Source: Adineta vaga (Eukaryota > Rotifera). From it: DNA of 64,000 nt. The notes under the pieces are model-generated. The model was not told where the DNA came from and ran no database searches. It worked only from the letters and a program-made list of their open reading frames with translations. Shown in pieces: positions 48,342 through 59,714 of this stretch (positions are counted from its first letter, which is position 1; the number at the start of each line of letters is the position of its first letter). A program made the translations under genes and the position numbers. The stretch spans positions 8,866,001 through 8,930,000 of the forward strand of contig CP075493.1 in assembly GCA_021613535.1 (NCBI GenBank). Direction: 5' to 3'.

Positions 48342-51194
48342 TTATTCGTTTGGCACTATTGTTGTTGTAGTTATCGTTGTTGTTTTTCGATAGACTTCAC
48401 CAGTATTATTATCATTACTTGTTTGTGCCTGTAGTAAGAAGAAAAAGAAAATTAAAAGTTAATGATCTGTAATGAATTCGATGTTTATTCGTAGATTTAT
48501 TATGAAATATCTGTACTATCTGGCACAGTGAAGCAGGAAAATGATTTCTTCTTCATATGCTATTTGGCATTTTCGATTAGGAAAATGTATCTACAGGTAA
48601 TACGTCTTTAGAAAGACTATGACTATTTCATTAAATTTGTTATCTTTGAAATAATGCTGATGAGAAAATGAAACATATGACATTTTGAAGGGAGTAGGAT
48701 CGATGAGAGCATTTTCTATAGTTTAATTAAGAGGAATTTTTGTAATTTCATTCAATCTTATTTAATGAAAAATGACTCTTGGTGATATAAAAGAATTTTT
48801 TTTATGTATCACAATTTGTCGATGTCAAATTCTGACAACTAAGATCCATAAATTCAGTACTTTGTTCATCAATAATTTTTCTACGTTTTCTAAGAATCCG
48901 TGTTTCTTATCCCTCAAAACAATGTCGAATCATTTGAGAATATTGAATTCAAGTTTCAGATTACAAAATAATGCGTAGGTGTACAGCAATGAATGCACGT
49001 TCATTTTGCTATCTAGACTCTCATAACGGTTTTTAGCCATTTTCTAGCATAGCAAACGACGTATTTATATAAAGAAGCAAGACTTCTCAAATTATTAAAC
49101 TTGAGAACATGCATCATTCAAGAATCTATTTAGGTTTCAATGTACACAAAGAAAAAACTGACCTTTGTAAGGATACGAAGTTCTCTTATGAATAAACCCT
49201 GATAAATAGAGCAATGAATATACGATAAAAACTCGATGATACATGTTAATTTCAGAGAAAAATGAAGAAGAACGTCTTACCGTTGGTGTTTCTTCAATTG
49301 TTTCAACAACTGTAACTGTTTGTGGTTCTGTAATTGGATCAAAAGTAAAATTATCTTTATATCGTGATAGACTCAAGGCAAATGCAATCGATGGATCATC
49401 TATAACTAATAATTCTCCAAGCTTAAATCAAAAAGAAAAAATTTCTAAAGACAAAAAGAAAACTTATTTGAATACGTTTACTTTAAATTGCAATGCATGA
49501 TCAAAGAAAAATTCATCTTCTGCACTAACTAATGGTGTTTCATATGTTAATTGATATGGAATATTAAATAGTGATGTATCCGTTTCTACCAATGGTAATT
49601 TAAAACATCGAAATATTGCTGAAACAAACTTGGTTTTGCCAATAGCTTTCTGAATCTCCTCATTTGCTATTACGTATGGTTTAGCAGTAACCAAACGTGG
49701 TTGAGTAAAACCTGCTTCTGTTGCATATAAAATTAAATCTTCCCAGCGAAGTGCACCACCAATATATTCACCTAGATATTTTCAATACAGACAATATCAT
49801 AACTTTTACTGAGTACAAATGAACTCTCTTACCAGATAATACTTCTTGATGTTCGACAGGTATTGGCCGATTCACATAAACATCTGAAAAATAAAACTCT
49901 CCGCCCGGCTAAAAAAAATTGTACACAAAATTTAATTTATTCAAGAAGTGTATATACGAAATGTTTACCTTAAGAATCTTGCAAGCACCTTCAATAATAG
50001 CCTTTTTATCTCTTTTATAATTAACAACACTATTTGATCTAGATATAAATTAAGAAATGTATTCAGGCTTAAAAATGATCTTTTTTTTACTAACACAACC
50101 ACATCAATCGAATTTTCTTTCAATTTTGTTTTTTCTAATTGATCAATTTCACCGTTAATAAATTCTATATTGACTTTAGATAAACCAAATTTTTTTATAT
50201 GATAATCAATATGGTCACGAGCAAATTGCAACTAAAAAGACAATAAATTATTTTCTTTTCTATTCAAATTTACATAATGTTGAATGCATATCAACGAACA
50301 ATCCAATACTCGCCCAAATTAAATGTTTAAAGATACTTCAAATCGATTGAAGTACTGTATGAACTGATTTCAGAGGAAATCAGTAATGTTTACATTACCT
50401 ATTAGCAAGGTCGTAAGTAGACGAAGGATCGGTTTCCAAGGAGACGTCAACACACATTTGAAATGTGATACGAATAAACCAATCTCGTGAAATCAACAAG
50501 TACTTTTCGAAATATAAATCATTTGAAAACGTTTTTCTATGAAATAGGACGTTCTTTAACAAACTATCAGAAGCGATTTGCATTAATTATCATATATTCT
50601 AATGGTTTCTTTTGAATTTGAAAAGAAAATTTTCGTCTCTCTTTAAACTTTAAGACTGATTAACAGCAGACAAATAATATTTATGTGGGTTCTTAAAAAA
50701 CCTTTCTCAACTCTTCATTAGTTTGAATTCGTATAATATGATTTTCTAATATATTATATATTTACTTGATCTTTGTCTGAATCAACTCCATGGACATGGC
50801 CATGTTCTCGGACAAGTTTGGATAAAATAAAAACATCACGACCAACTCCACATCCAAGATCAACGACCGTGCAACCTTCTAACTTTGGTGGAAATAAAAC
50901 AAAATTTGATTGATGTGATCTAAATATGAGATGCGAAAAAAAAGAAGTAAATGTAAATTTTTCTCATTGATTTCGTCGAGTAGTTCATTCGAAAACAAAC
51001 TTTGATATAACATCTGGATGGATTTGATCAATAATAGCATTTAAAATACTTGGTGTATGTAAAAGTTTGGGTTTCATTCGTGAAAAATGATCCGTTTCGG
51101 ATGTATCGTCTTCTTCTTCTTCTTCAACACTATACGTTGCTTCGGTTTCATTTCCTTGATTTTCAAGCGATTTCGGTTCAGTCGATGACGCCAT
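48342..51194 (-). CDS. AS3MT: Arsenite methyltransferase-like SAM enzyme with altered metal-site cysteines
   Basis: Nine exons: 51001-51194, 50766-50919, 50095-50231, 49969-50038, 49833-49908, 49482-49771, 49281-49421, 49163-49198 and 48342-48428, giving 394 aa. The SAM-binding fold is clear (LEGCTVVDLGCGVGRDVFIL, GHVHGVDSDKDQ). The AS3MT-specific middle follows: DYHIKKFGLSKVNIEFINGE, KPGGEFYFSDVYVNR, EYIGGALRWEDLILYATEAG, FTQPRLVTAKPYV and GKTKFVSAIFRCFKLP. AS3MT methylates trivalent arsenic bound to conserved cysteines. Here the Cys of the SNCVINL motif is Ser (SNSVVNY) and the Cys of GECLGGAL is Tyr (GEYIGGAL), while the Cys in LEGC is kept. The N-terminus is acidic and the C-terminus Thr-rich, ending TTTTIVPNE without the usual Cys-rich end. 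Arsenic may not be the substrate. Confidence 0.88.
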
Positions 51195-52704
51195 CGTTTT
51201 CTTTTGCGCAATTGATCTATAGCAAAATAGAATACATAAGATTTCTTCTTATTTTCGACAACAATGAGTGGGTTTTTATCTCTTGATAAAAGAAAACATA
51301 ATAATAGTCAAAGAAAAGCGAAATCTCATGTATCGTACATATCTATATTTTTTTGGAAAAAATATATTAAGAACATTTTTTCTTTTCTGCTTCTTCATCT
51401 TCGTCTGATGTTATTTATTAACCAATCTTTGATGTTCGAGTGACATCTATAAATATTCATAAATTTGTTTATTTTGTTTTCCAAAAGAATCCTTTCATAA
51501 AAATCGATTCTTTTGTAAAAGAAAATCATAAATTTAAAATAAATTCTATTTGCAATAACAACACTTTTCATTGGTGGAATAGCATCAATTGTTTACGATT
51601 ATTTTTTTCTTCTCTATTCATCTTTTGTCAGCTCTATCAACAATTCATATCAATCATGGTTAACCATACTCAACTAAGAAATACTTCTTTTCGTTTTTAG
51701 AATAAGTCTTTCAATAAAAAAAATCGATAGTTTTTAATATGATTCGTGTAGAGGTAAGGACAGAAATAAGTTTAATCTCTGATAAGATGATTAAGATGGA
51801 TATTGGCTTTGAGTAGTTATTTTTTTTCGACATTTTTTTATAAATAATAGGATCTTGTTGACGTCACACCTTCGATATTAATTGTTTAGAATTATTATTT
51901 ACAATCGTAAAGTGAAGTAAAATTATCATTATTTGTTACATTTTTCTTTCTATAATTGACATTTTGCCAATTCAAATCTTATTTAAACATGAATCGAATT
52001 CATTTTTGACATTTTTTATTTATTGATTACATAGGAAAAAGAAAATACAATTCTTTCCATTTCCTTTATTAACCTACTCACTAGAGTCTAATGAGTGGCA
52101 TGTGGACATCGAGACATAAAATAAAATGAATTTTTCTTTTTCCTCTTACATTCACAGAAATGAATGAAAAAAGAAAGAAAAATCGAACGTGTTAACTATT
52201 GGTCATTTCATTATGTTCTATTCAATACATAATCGACCTGAAAAGAAGAAGAAAAAAGACACGTATAGGTCATAGTTCGTTCAAATGAGACATGGAAAAA
52301 TATCTGACATTTTGTTGCTTTTTTTTCTGACGTAAGAATACAATTTTTTTGCAATGAAAACAAATGACGATGTATATATGTATAAAATATTTCGCTAATC
52401 ATCGTACTGTTATGTTGAATGACCCTTGAGAGTATGAAACATCTGATTTAAGAATTCTATTTCTTTTTTTTTCTAGATCAGTTTCAAATTATTTATAGAA
52501 GGGAAATTTATGAGACGTCTGTTTACTAATTCATGTAACTTTAAAAATGATGTGAGAATAACAATAATTTATAGATCTAGTGCCATTTGAATGACATTGT
52601 TATTGTTTATTCAGATTTTATGAATTCAATTACTTCCTTCTATCGATAGACTAGATATGAGTATGCTAAAATGCATTTATTAATATATAATTTATATTTT
52701 AGAT
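51195..52704. other. Divergent intergenic region between AS3MT-like gene and Misato
   Basis: About 1.5 kb serving two divergent genes. A pyrimidine tract ending in TAG sits directly before the Misato ATG, so a Misato 5' UTR intron is likely. The frames at 51440-51700 and 52211-52402 have no recognisable content. Confidence 0.5.
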
Positions 52705-53967
52705 ATGACACGCGAAATTGTCACTTTACAAATCGGCAACTATGCTAATAATGTTGGTGTCCATTTTTGGAATCATCTGGATGTTGAACAATCAAATAAT
52801 AATACATTAATTGATTATAATACCTATTATACATTTAATAAAAAGACGAATATTCCATCACCTCGTGTATTAATTATTGATTATCGAAATACATTTGGTA
52901 ATTTATTAGATGAAAAAGAAAAGTATCTTCCACAAGAAAGAAATGATCCATCAATTGAAATCATTCAACGGTCAACAGAAACAAACTTTTGGTCAAATAA
53001 ATTACGAACACGAGCAAAATTTCATGCAAAATCTTTAATACCATTAGTAGATCATTGGTATTCACCAAATCCGGAAGAAAATCATTTCGATATCTATCCA
53101 ATAGGTCAACAACTCTACAAGACCATGTATGATCAGATTGAACATTCATTACATTATTTATTAGAATCTTGTGATTCTTTACAAAGTTTTCGTTGTTTAT
53201 ACGATGTTAATAATAGTTTTTCTGGTTTATTTACTTCCATTCAAGATTATTTACAAGAAGAATGTCCCAAACAACCAATGTGGTCGTTTGGTCTTGGAAA
53301 TCAATCAACCGAATTGAATCTGTTATCATCATTGATTCATTCATTAAATGAAAATCAAATGCCAACATTAACATGTTTAGATTCACCGGATACTTATCAA
53401 TTAGGTTTAGCGATTCAACATTCATTAATATCATCGAATATTACACTTGATCTTCTTGCTGATCGTTTATGTCCAATGAAGAAAAACTTTTTGAATCTAT
53501 TATGGAAAGTTCCATTTGAATTAAATCATGAAACATTATTTCAATATTTTGAAAATTCGGCCAATGAAAATTTATTTCCAATGACTCATCCACTTGCTTG
53601 TCATTATTTTCTTCGTGGAATTGAACGAACTCAATTATATAATCGATCTTTGTATAATTTGAATATCGAAACAGCTGGAGATTTAATCGCAACTTATCTA
53701 CAAGAACAATATGGTTCGAAAATATTCATATCAACTGATTCATGGAGAGAGAAATATGATCATATGTCAATATTAACTGGTTTAATCAATGATGAGACTT
53801 ATTCATTTGAATTTTTTGATAATTTACTAATGAAAATGAAAAAAATGAAATATAAATTATTATCAAAACGTTGGGAAGAAAATGATTTCGATGAGGAAAT
53901 GTATGAACAATTAATGAACGAATTGAGAAATTTACACGAACAGTATCAAATGAATACGTTCGGATAA
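52705..53967 (+). CDS. MSTO1: Misato homologue (mitochondrial distribution and morphology regulator)
   Basis: A single uninterrupted exon of 420 aa starting MTREIVTLQIGNYANNVGVHFWNHLD, the characteristic N-terminus of Misato/DML1, followed by IPSPRVLIIDYRNTFGNLLD and, later, VDHWYSPNPEENHFDIYPIGQ. These match Misato segment II, a tubulin-like N-terminal region. The family acts in mitochondrial fusion and distribution. Length is below the 500-570 aa usual in animals, mainly through a compact C-terminal half. No intron interrupts the frame, although nearly every neighbour has many, except for a probable 5' UTR intron whose acceptor (TATATTTTAG) lies 2 nt before the ATG. Intronlessness may mean old retroposition or simple intron loss. 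Confidence 0.85.
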   Translation: MTREIVTLQIGNYANNVGVHFWNHLDVEQSNNNTLIDYNTYYTFNKKTNIPSPRVLIIDYRNTFGNLLDEKEKYLPQERNDPSIEIIQRSTETNFWSNKLRTRAKFHAKSLIPLVDHWYSPNPEENHFDIYPIGQQLYKTMYDQIEHSLHYLLESCDSLQSFRCLYDVNNSFSGLFTSIQDYLQEECPKQPMWSFGLGNQSTELNLLSSLIHSLNENQMPTLTCLDSPDTYQLGLAIQHSLISSNITLDLLADRLCPMKKNFLNLLWKVPFELNHETLFQYFENSANENLFPMTHPLACHYFLRGIERTQLYNRSLYNLNIETAGDLIATYLQEQYGSKIFISTDSWREKYDHMSILTGLINDETYSFEFFDNLLMKMKKMKYKLLSKRWEENDFDEEMYEQLMNELRNLHEQYQMNTFG

Positions 53968-55719
53968 AATCCACGGTGTTTTGTTTTGTTTTTGTTTTGT
54001 TTTTTTACACATGCATTTATAAGATCTGTTATAAAATATTCGTCATCGTTTTTTACTATTTCAGATTGAATATTTTTTTTATTTGAATGTGCGTGTATCA
54101 TCCAGTTGGGGACGGTCAAGTTTTCTAGTCGTCGAATCAAATTTCATATAAAGGTAATTGAACATAAAAAATTTTTTTTTAAACAATCTATGATTTTGTT
54201 CGTATGAAAATAGTTATAAGAATAGAAACTTATTCTCTGACTAACTACGAAAGCATATTTGTGAATGATATTAGTTGAATTAATTTGTTTACTCATTGAT
54301 CATAGGCCGAAATTCAATGTTTTTTTCTCATGCGATTAAATACCCTTTAGTTAATTATTCTTGTGGCGTAGAACTGAAGAACTCATTGCGAGAAAAACAT
54401 AATAGAATAGACGAATAGGACATAAATAGTCTACGTATATATACGAGTATGTCAAACGTTGAGTGACGAGAAAAAGAAATATTACAATAATAATCTAAGA
54501 TAAGAATAAAGCATGATCAACATATCATTTCATTGAGACGTAGAGAAAAAACTCTTCGACTATTATTTCATCAAACACTGCGACCGATTTTCAAGAGGTC
54601 TTTGTTCTATAGCTAGAGGCATTCGGATCTAAAATCTAACTCTTTAGCTTGATCCAATGGAGAAAAAAATCATGAAGAAAAATAATAACTTTAATCTCTG
54701 TTGCTTTATTCAGAAAACACAGTGTAATGTTGATTTTTTAAACAGAGAAAAAAAAATAGACGAGCACACGTTTCTATTAGATTTAAATAAATAGTCTATA
54801 TGATTTGTTATTCTATCTGTAGAATATGTTATATGAATATCACACTTTTTTTCTTGTGTTAATTGCTGAAGAATAGTGTAGTAAAAAAAGTATATGAAAT
54901 TCACTGAGCAGATGGCTACATATATTCTTACTTATTATATTCAATAGAAAAAAAGATGACAAGCAAAATAGAAAGCAATTTCTACCAACAGCTGATGGAA
55001 TATTTCTTTCTCTCTCTCTCTCCCTCTCTGTCGGTTTTTTCTCGACGATATATATGGGTAGGCAAAAAAAACTAAATGACACGAATAGAGAAAACTCATA
55101 ACAGTGTTGATGGTGATCGTGGCGTTAAATGAAGCGGGCCGCGAGACACAAACAAAGAAAAAAGTATCGTTGCTGAGTGTGTGCGTATGTGCTGATTGAA
55201 AAGCAAGAGATAAAAGAAAAAGACAACGATCAGCGTTAATAGCGGGTCTGTTGCTCTGAAACTCGATCCTTTATCTATCTGGTGACTCTAGTGTCGTAGA
55301 GATATGTTGAACAAGTAGTTTTCTTCTTCGTCTTTATTGTCGTCGCCTTCGTCGTCGTCGTCATTTTCCCCCTTCTTTTGTCATTCGTTGAGAACATCTT
55401 GCGGAGAAAGGAAAAGAAACCGGCATCTCTAAGCGTGAGCAAACAATGTTGATGTTGTGTAGTTCAATCGCTCTCGTTCTTATTCTTTTATAATTGTGTA
55501 GTAAGTATACGCACATTCACACACGCATATATATATATGAAAGAATTTCTGATATAATAAATAAAATGATTTATCATTTTCATGAGAAAAAAAATCGAGT
55601 GCTGATATTTCCTTACAATAGTGAATATTAATATCTTCGGGATGCTTTGGTTTTCTTAAAGTTTTCTTTTTCTTTGCTCTAGGTCTTTCCTCTTCTCGAG
55701 CTGATATTCGTCTACTCCA
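53968..55719. other. Intergenic region and CPEB 5' region
   Basis: About 1.75 kb. A CT tract lies at 55008-55030, and a pyrimidine-rich stretch with CGTC repeats at 55320-55375. The latter is likely CPEB 5' UTR; a TAG acceptor candidate lies just before the CPEB start at about 55682. No other gene seen. Confidence 0.5.
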
Positions 55720-58136
55720 ATGAGTAACGAAACCTCGATAACTAAACTTGTACTTCCTGCTAATACAGGTAATAGTACATCAACAACACCAACATCATCA
55801 TCATCACCACCATTAGGACTGAATAATGATCAACAAATTAATATGAATGGTAATGGAATCGTTAATGATGGTAAATTAACATCAAATCATTATCAAAATG
55901 GTGTACTTCCTGATCTTCAATCGACATTCCAAGATTCATCATGGAGTCATGTTATTGATCCATTAAGTGGAGCAACCGGTGATCATCCATTTGATGTACC
56001 ACATAATGGTAGTCGAATGTTTGAACCGCAACCGACACCGCTCATGACAATGCAACAACAAATGTCTTATCAACAAGTAATGAAATAAAGAAGAGTTTCT
56101 TTTTCTAATATGATCGATCTATGTATATTTATTTTTAAAGGAAATGCAGAGGAGACCCATTACTGCAGCACACAATTTTCCAACACAAAACATTCGTGGT
56201 GGAAATAATATTCCACCCATAACATCAAATGGACGATGGAATAGTCAACAATCATCGATTGGACCACCACCTCATCTTCAACAACAACCGCAATCACCAA
56301 CATGGAATACATCACCTGCTTCACATGGTTTTCCCATGACATCGTATGTTTTGTTGATTTTGTTCTTCACTTTAACGTTTCAAATGAATATTTTCTTTTT
56401 CAAAGATCTCGTCGTCCGGTCTCTTCATTACCAAATTCCAATATTCCGATATCTCAACCAAAAAAAGGACCAAATAATTTCTTTCCATTTCTTCCATCAT
56501 CAACATCAACAACAGGTCAAAATCAACCAATTCGACCAACACCAGTCATGGGCAATTTTCTTTCAACACCAAATGGACAAACAACATCACAAATGATCAA
56601 CGGTGATATGGGACAAAATTTTCCGCCGATCAATGTAAAATAAATTCTCTACTTTATTTTCTGTCTCATGTCAATTCTTTTTGTCTTTCAGTCCGGTGAT
56701 GCATATGATATGAGTTCATTTCAACAACTGATGGATATGATGCGAAATGCTTCGAATGAAGGAGGAAAACGTGTTTACAATGAAGATTCAGGAATGGGTG
56801 GTATACTTGATACAGAAGGTTTAATGTCCGTTGGTGGTCCATCATCTTCATCATCAACAAGTTTATTTAATTCATCACCACGTGCAATGCAAATGGATAT
56901 GAACAAAGAAGAACGTTTTTCACGTAAAGTTTTTGTTGGAGGTTTACCACCTGATATCGACGAAGGTAAAGATCAAAGCATTATGATGTTGGCAGAGATA
57001 GATTTTTTATTATTTCTTTTTATTAATAGAGGAAATCATTGCACATTTTCAACGATTTGGTCCATTGATTGTTGATTGGCCACATAAACAAGAAAGCAAA
57101 TCTTATTTTCCACCAAAAGGTTATGCTTTTTTAATTTTTACATATGAACGATCTGTACAAGAATTAATTGATGAATGTGTTATCGATGATTCAAAACTTT
57201 ATATGTGTGTATCAAGTCCAAGTATGAAAGATAAAGCTGTACAAATACGTCCTTGGTTATTAGCCGATTCCGATTTCGTTATGGACGGAACACAACCATT
57301 AGATCCACGAAAAACTATTTTTGTCGGTGGTGTTCCTCGACCATTACGTGCAGGTAAGCAACATGTCATTTTCATATTTTTTTCTCTTTAACAGTTATGC
57401 ATTGAAATCGGACAAAGGAACAGGGAATTTATGAACCACAAATATTGCATGTCAACATGATCGAAAGACTAATGATATTGTTCCGATGTCTATATTTGTA
57501 GAATAATATCATTTGCTAAAACTAGATAGACTACTATACTTTTCTTGTAACTAGTAAAAGATACCTATCACAAATGTATACTTAGAGTAGGTTAGTTTTT
57601 AAAGTTCTTTTCCTTTTATCTTGATCTGCAATTTAAAGATGAGACTGAAAATCAAATGATTGTATTTGTCTTTAGTCGAATTAGCTATGATAATGGATCG
57701 ATTGTATGGCGGTGTTTGTTATGCCGGTATTGACACGGATCCCGAATTGAAATATCCAAAGGGTGCCGGCCGTGTTGCTTTTTCAAATCAACAAAGTTAC
57801 ATTGCTGCAATATCTGCTCGTTTTGTACAATTACAACATGGAGATATCGACAAACGAGTTCGTTCTTTTTGTTTTTCGTACTGTTTTTTTAATTTCATTT
57901 AATTGCTTTAGGTTGAAGTTAAACCATATGTTCTTGATGATCAATTATGCGACGAATGTGCAGGTGCACGTTGTGGTGGAAAATTTGCTCCATTCTTTTG
58001 TGCCAATGTCACCTGTTTACAATATTATTGTGAAGCATGTTGGGCATCAATTCATGCTCGTGCCGGTCGAGAATATCACAAACCATTGGTAAAAGAAGGC
58101 GCAGATCGTCCTCGTACATTACCATTTCGTTGGTAG
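55720..58136 (+). CDS. CPEB: Cytoplasmic polyadenylation element-binding protein (CPEB2-4/Orb2 type)
   Basis: Seven exons: 55720-56076, 56141-56343, 56406-56634, 56692-56965, 57030-57353, 57676-57857 and 57912-58136, giving 597 aa. The first 380 residues are Ser/Asn/Gln/Pro-rich and disordered. RRM1 begins FSRKVFVGGLPPDIDEEEII and contains PPKGYAFLIF; RRM2 begins DPRKTIFVGGVPRPLRAVEL and contains GRVAFSNQQSYIAAI. The C-terminal zinc-binding ZZ domain is fully conserved (LCDECAGARCGGKFAPFFC, then CLQYYCEACWASIHARAGRE). Wording fits the CPEB2/3/4 (Orb2) branch rather than CPEB1. It binds U-rich elements in mRNA 3' ends and controls translation in neurons and germ cells. The N-terminal Gln content is modest compared with prion-like Orb2. 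Confidence 0.94.
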
Positions 58137-59442
58137 ACAAAAAAATTTTCATGTCAAACATCACTACTAATCCATATATTCTTATTCTGATTGTTGTTTT
58201 CATTTGTGTACATTCGTTTTTTTTCTCTCTCTCTCTTTTGTGAACGTTGCGCATATGTATGTCTTCTTTTTTCCATAAGACCTGGCGCATTTTTCTTGGA
58301 TAAATGTTGTTAGTGGGGATAAGTCGTTGGATGATCTCGTATTGTTTTCTGATAATTAATTGAAGAAAAAGAAAATCGAAAACACATTTCCTCGTGTGTT
58401 TACTTGTCATAGTTGATTCTATACTTATGTTTTTTCTCTTATGTGCAATCTTTTCTTACATTATATTGTGGGCTTTTTTGTTAAAAAAAAACTAAAAAAA
58501 AACTTTCTCCAAAAAAAATTCTATTCGCTCTTTTCTTTTTTCTCTCTTTTGTGTTTCCGTTTATTTTGTACACAAGTTTTATTTTGTATGATTTTTTTTC
58601 TCCGCTCTCTCTTCATTCATCTCAGCTTGTCTTCTTTTTGGTTTTGTTATTGTCACTCCCTTTTTTTTCCTCTCTTTGTTGGTGGGAAGCATTCTCGTTC
58701 TTCATTTTCTTTTTGTTGTTGTTGTTGTTGTTGTTCTTCTTCTTCTTGTTGTCATTCATATTTAACCAGTTCGTCATTCTTCTTCATCTTCTTTTTGATA
58801 TTCGATTATATTTTTTGTTTATTTATTTTTTATCGTGTCATCATTATTTAGGCCGTGAAAAAAAAACATCGCTGGTGAAAGAGCACATCTTACCGGTGGA
58901 GTTGCTCTTTTCGTATTTTGTACCTTCAAATAAAACAGGCAATCTGGCGCGCAGATCTTCTTCTATTAACCAAACGCTTGTTTGTGTTTGTGGAGTCTTT
59001 TTTTCTCCTTCATTTTTTATATTATCATCACAAAGACGTTTCTTGGTTGGTATTTGTTTTCTTCTATGTCTCTGATTCATGATTGATTGTTGTCGTTTTT
59101 TAATTCGTACCTTTTTTTGTTGTACTAAACTATCATCACCTATTTCTTCTTTTCTTTTCTTTTTTGTTGGAATAAAAATTAAGAGAATCCAAAAAAACAA
59201 GATAGAGTTTATTATCTTTTGTTCTGTTATTACAAATCGTGGGAATTATATACACGCCACATCTTCTCAAAGTATTTACATCTTGAGTGTCGTTTGCGAG
59301 TAGCAAAACGAACGAAAAGAAGCACAGACAAGAAAAAATTTCGAGAAAAAGAATAGTTTTATAATCACTGAGAATGGGGGAAAATATATATATGGCTGTT
59401 ACTTCGTTTCTAAACTCAATTTATCTTGTAGATTAAAGAAAA
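58137..59442. other. CPEB 3' UTR and TOMM7 upstream region
   Basis: About 1.3 kb, strongly T/C-rich on the + strand (58440-59200) with T and TTG runs. The long open frames here are Phe/Ser/Leu low-complexity, the product of the pyrimidine bias, and not protein. A long pyrimidine-rich 3' UTR is the simplest reading. A TAG acceptor-like site precedes the TOMM7 ATG by about 10 nt. Confidence 0.55.
58712..58734. repeat. TTG trinucleotide repeat
   Basis: Seven or more TTG units, followed by TTCTTC units, in the presumed CPEB 3' UTR. Confidence 0.85.
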
Positions 59443-59649
59443 ATGTTTCAGGGATCATCGAATGAATTATCTCGAAAAGGAACAAAATCAACAGACAATA
59501 TAAAACGACGTCTTCAATCAGTATGTGGTTGTAGTCCATATGTGGTTTATTTTGGTTTTATTCCATTGGTGGTCTATTTAGGATTTAAACTTGGGCCAGA
59601 TCCAGGCACACCTGACTTTTCATTATTAAATTTGTTACCTATTGGTTAA
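59443..59649 (+). CDS. TOMM7: Mitochondrial import receptor subunit TOM7
   Basis: A 68-aa single-exon frame. The C-terminal half matches Tom7 closely: YFGFIPLVVYLGFKLGPDPG followed by TPDFSLLNLLPIG, with the membrane span over VVYFGFIPLVVYLGF and the conserved GxDPG-x-P turn. Tom7 is a small tail-anchored subunit of the TOM complex that tunes its assembly and, in animals, PINK1 retention. The N-terminus (MFQGSSNELSRKGTKST) is about 12 residues longer than in vertebrates. It ends 65 nt from the convergent stop of the Gln-rich gene. Confidence 0.93.
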   Translation: MFQGSSNELSRKGTKSTDNIKRRLQSVCGCSPYVVYFGFIPLVVYLGFKLGPDPGTPDFSLLNLLPIG

Positions 59650-59714
59650 AAAAAATTATGTTAATCATATGTTTTTTTGTTATTGATTTTCATAGAAAAG
59701 AAAAATAAAAGAAA

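Noticed and set aside
58441-59075. Overlapping long frames of 136 and 174 codons
   Set aside because: Phe/Leu/Ser-rich in two registers at once; a consequence of pyrimidine bias, not protein.
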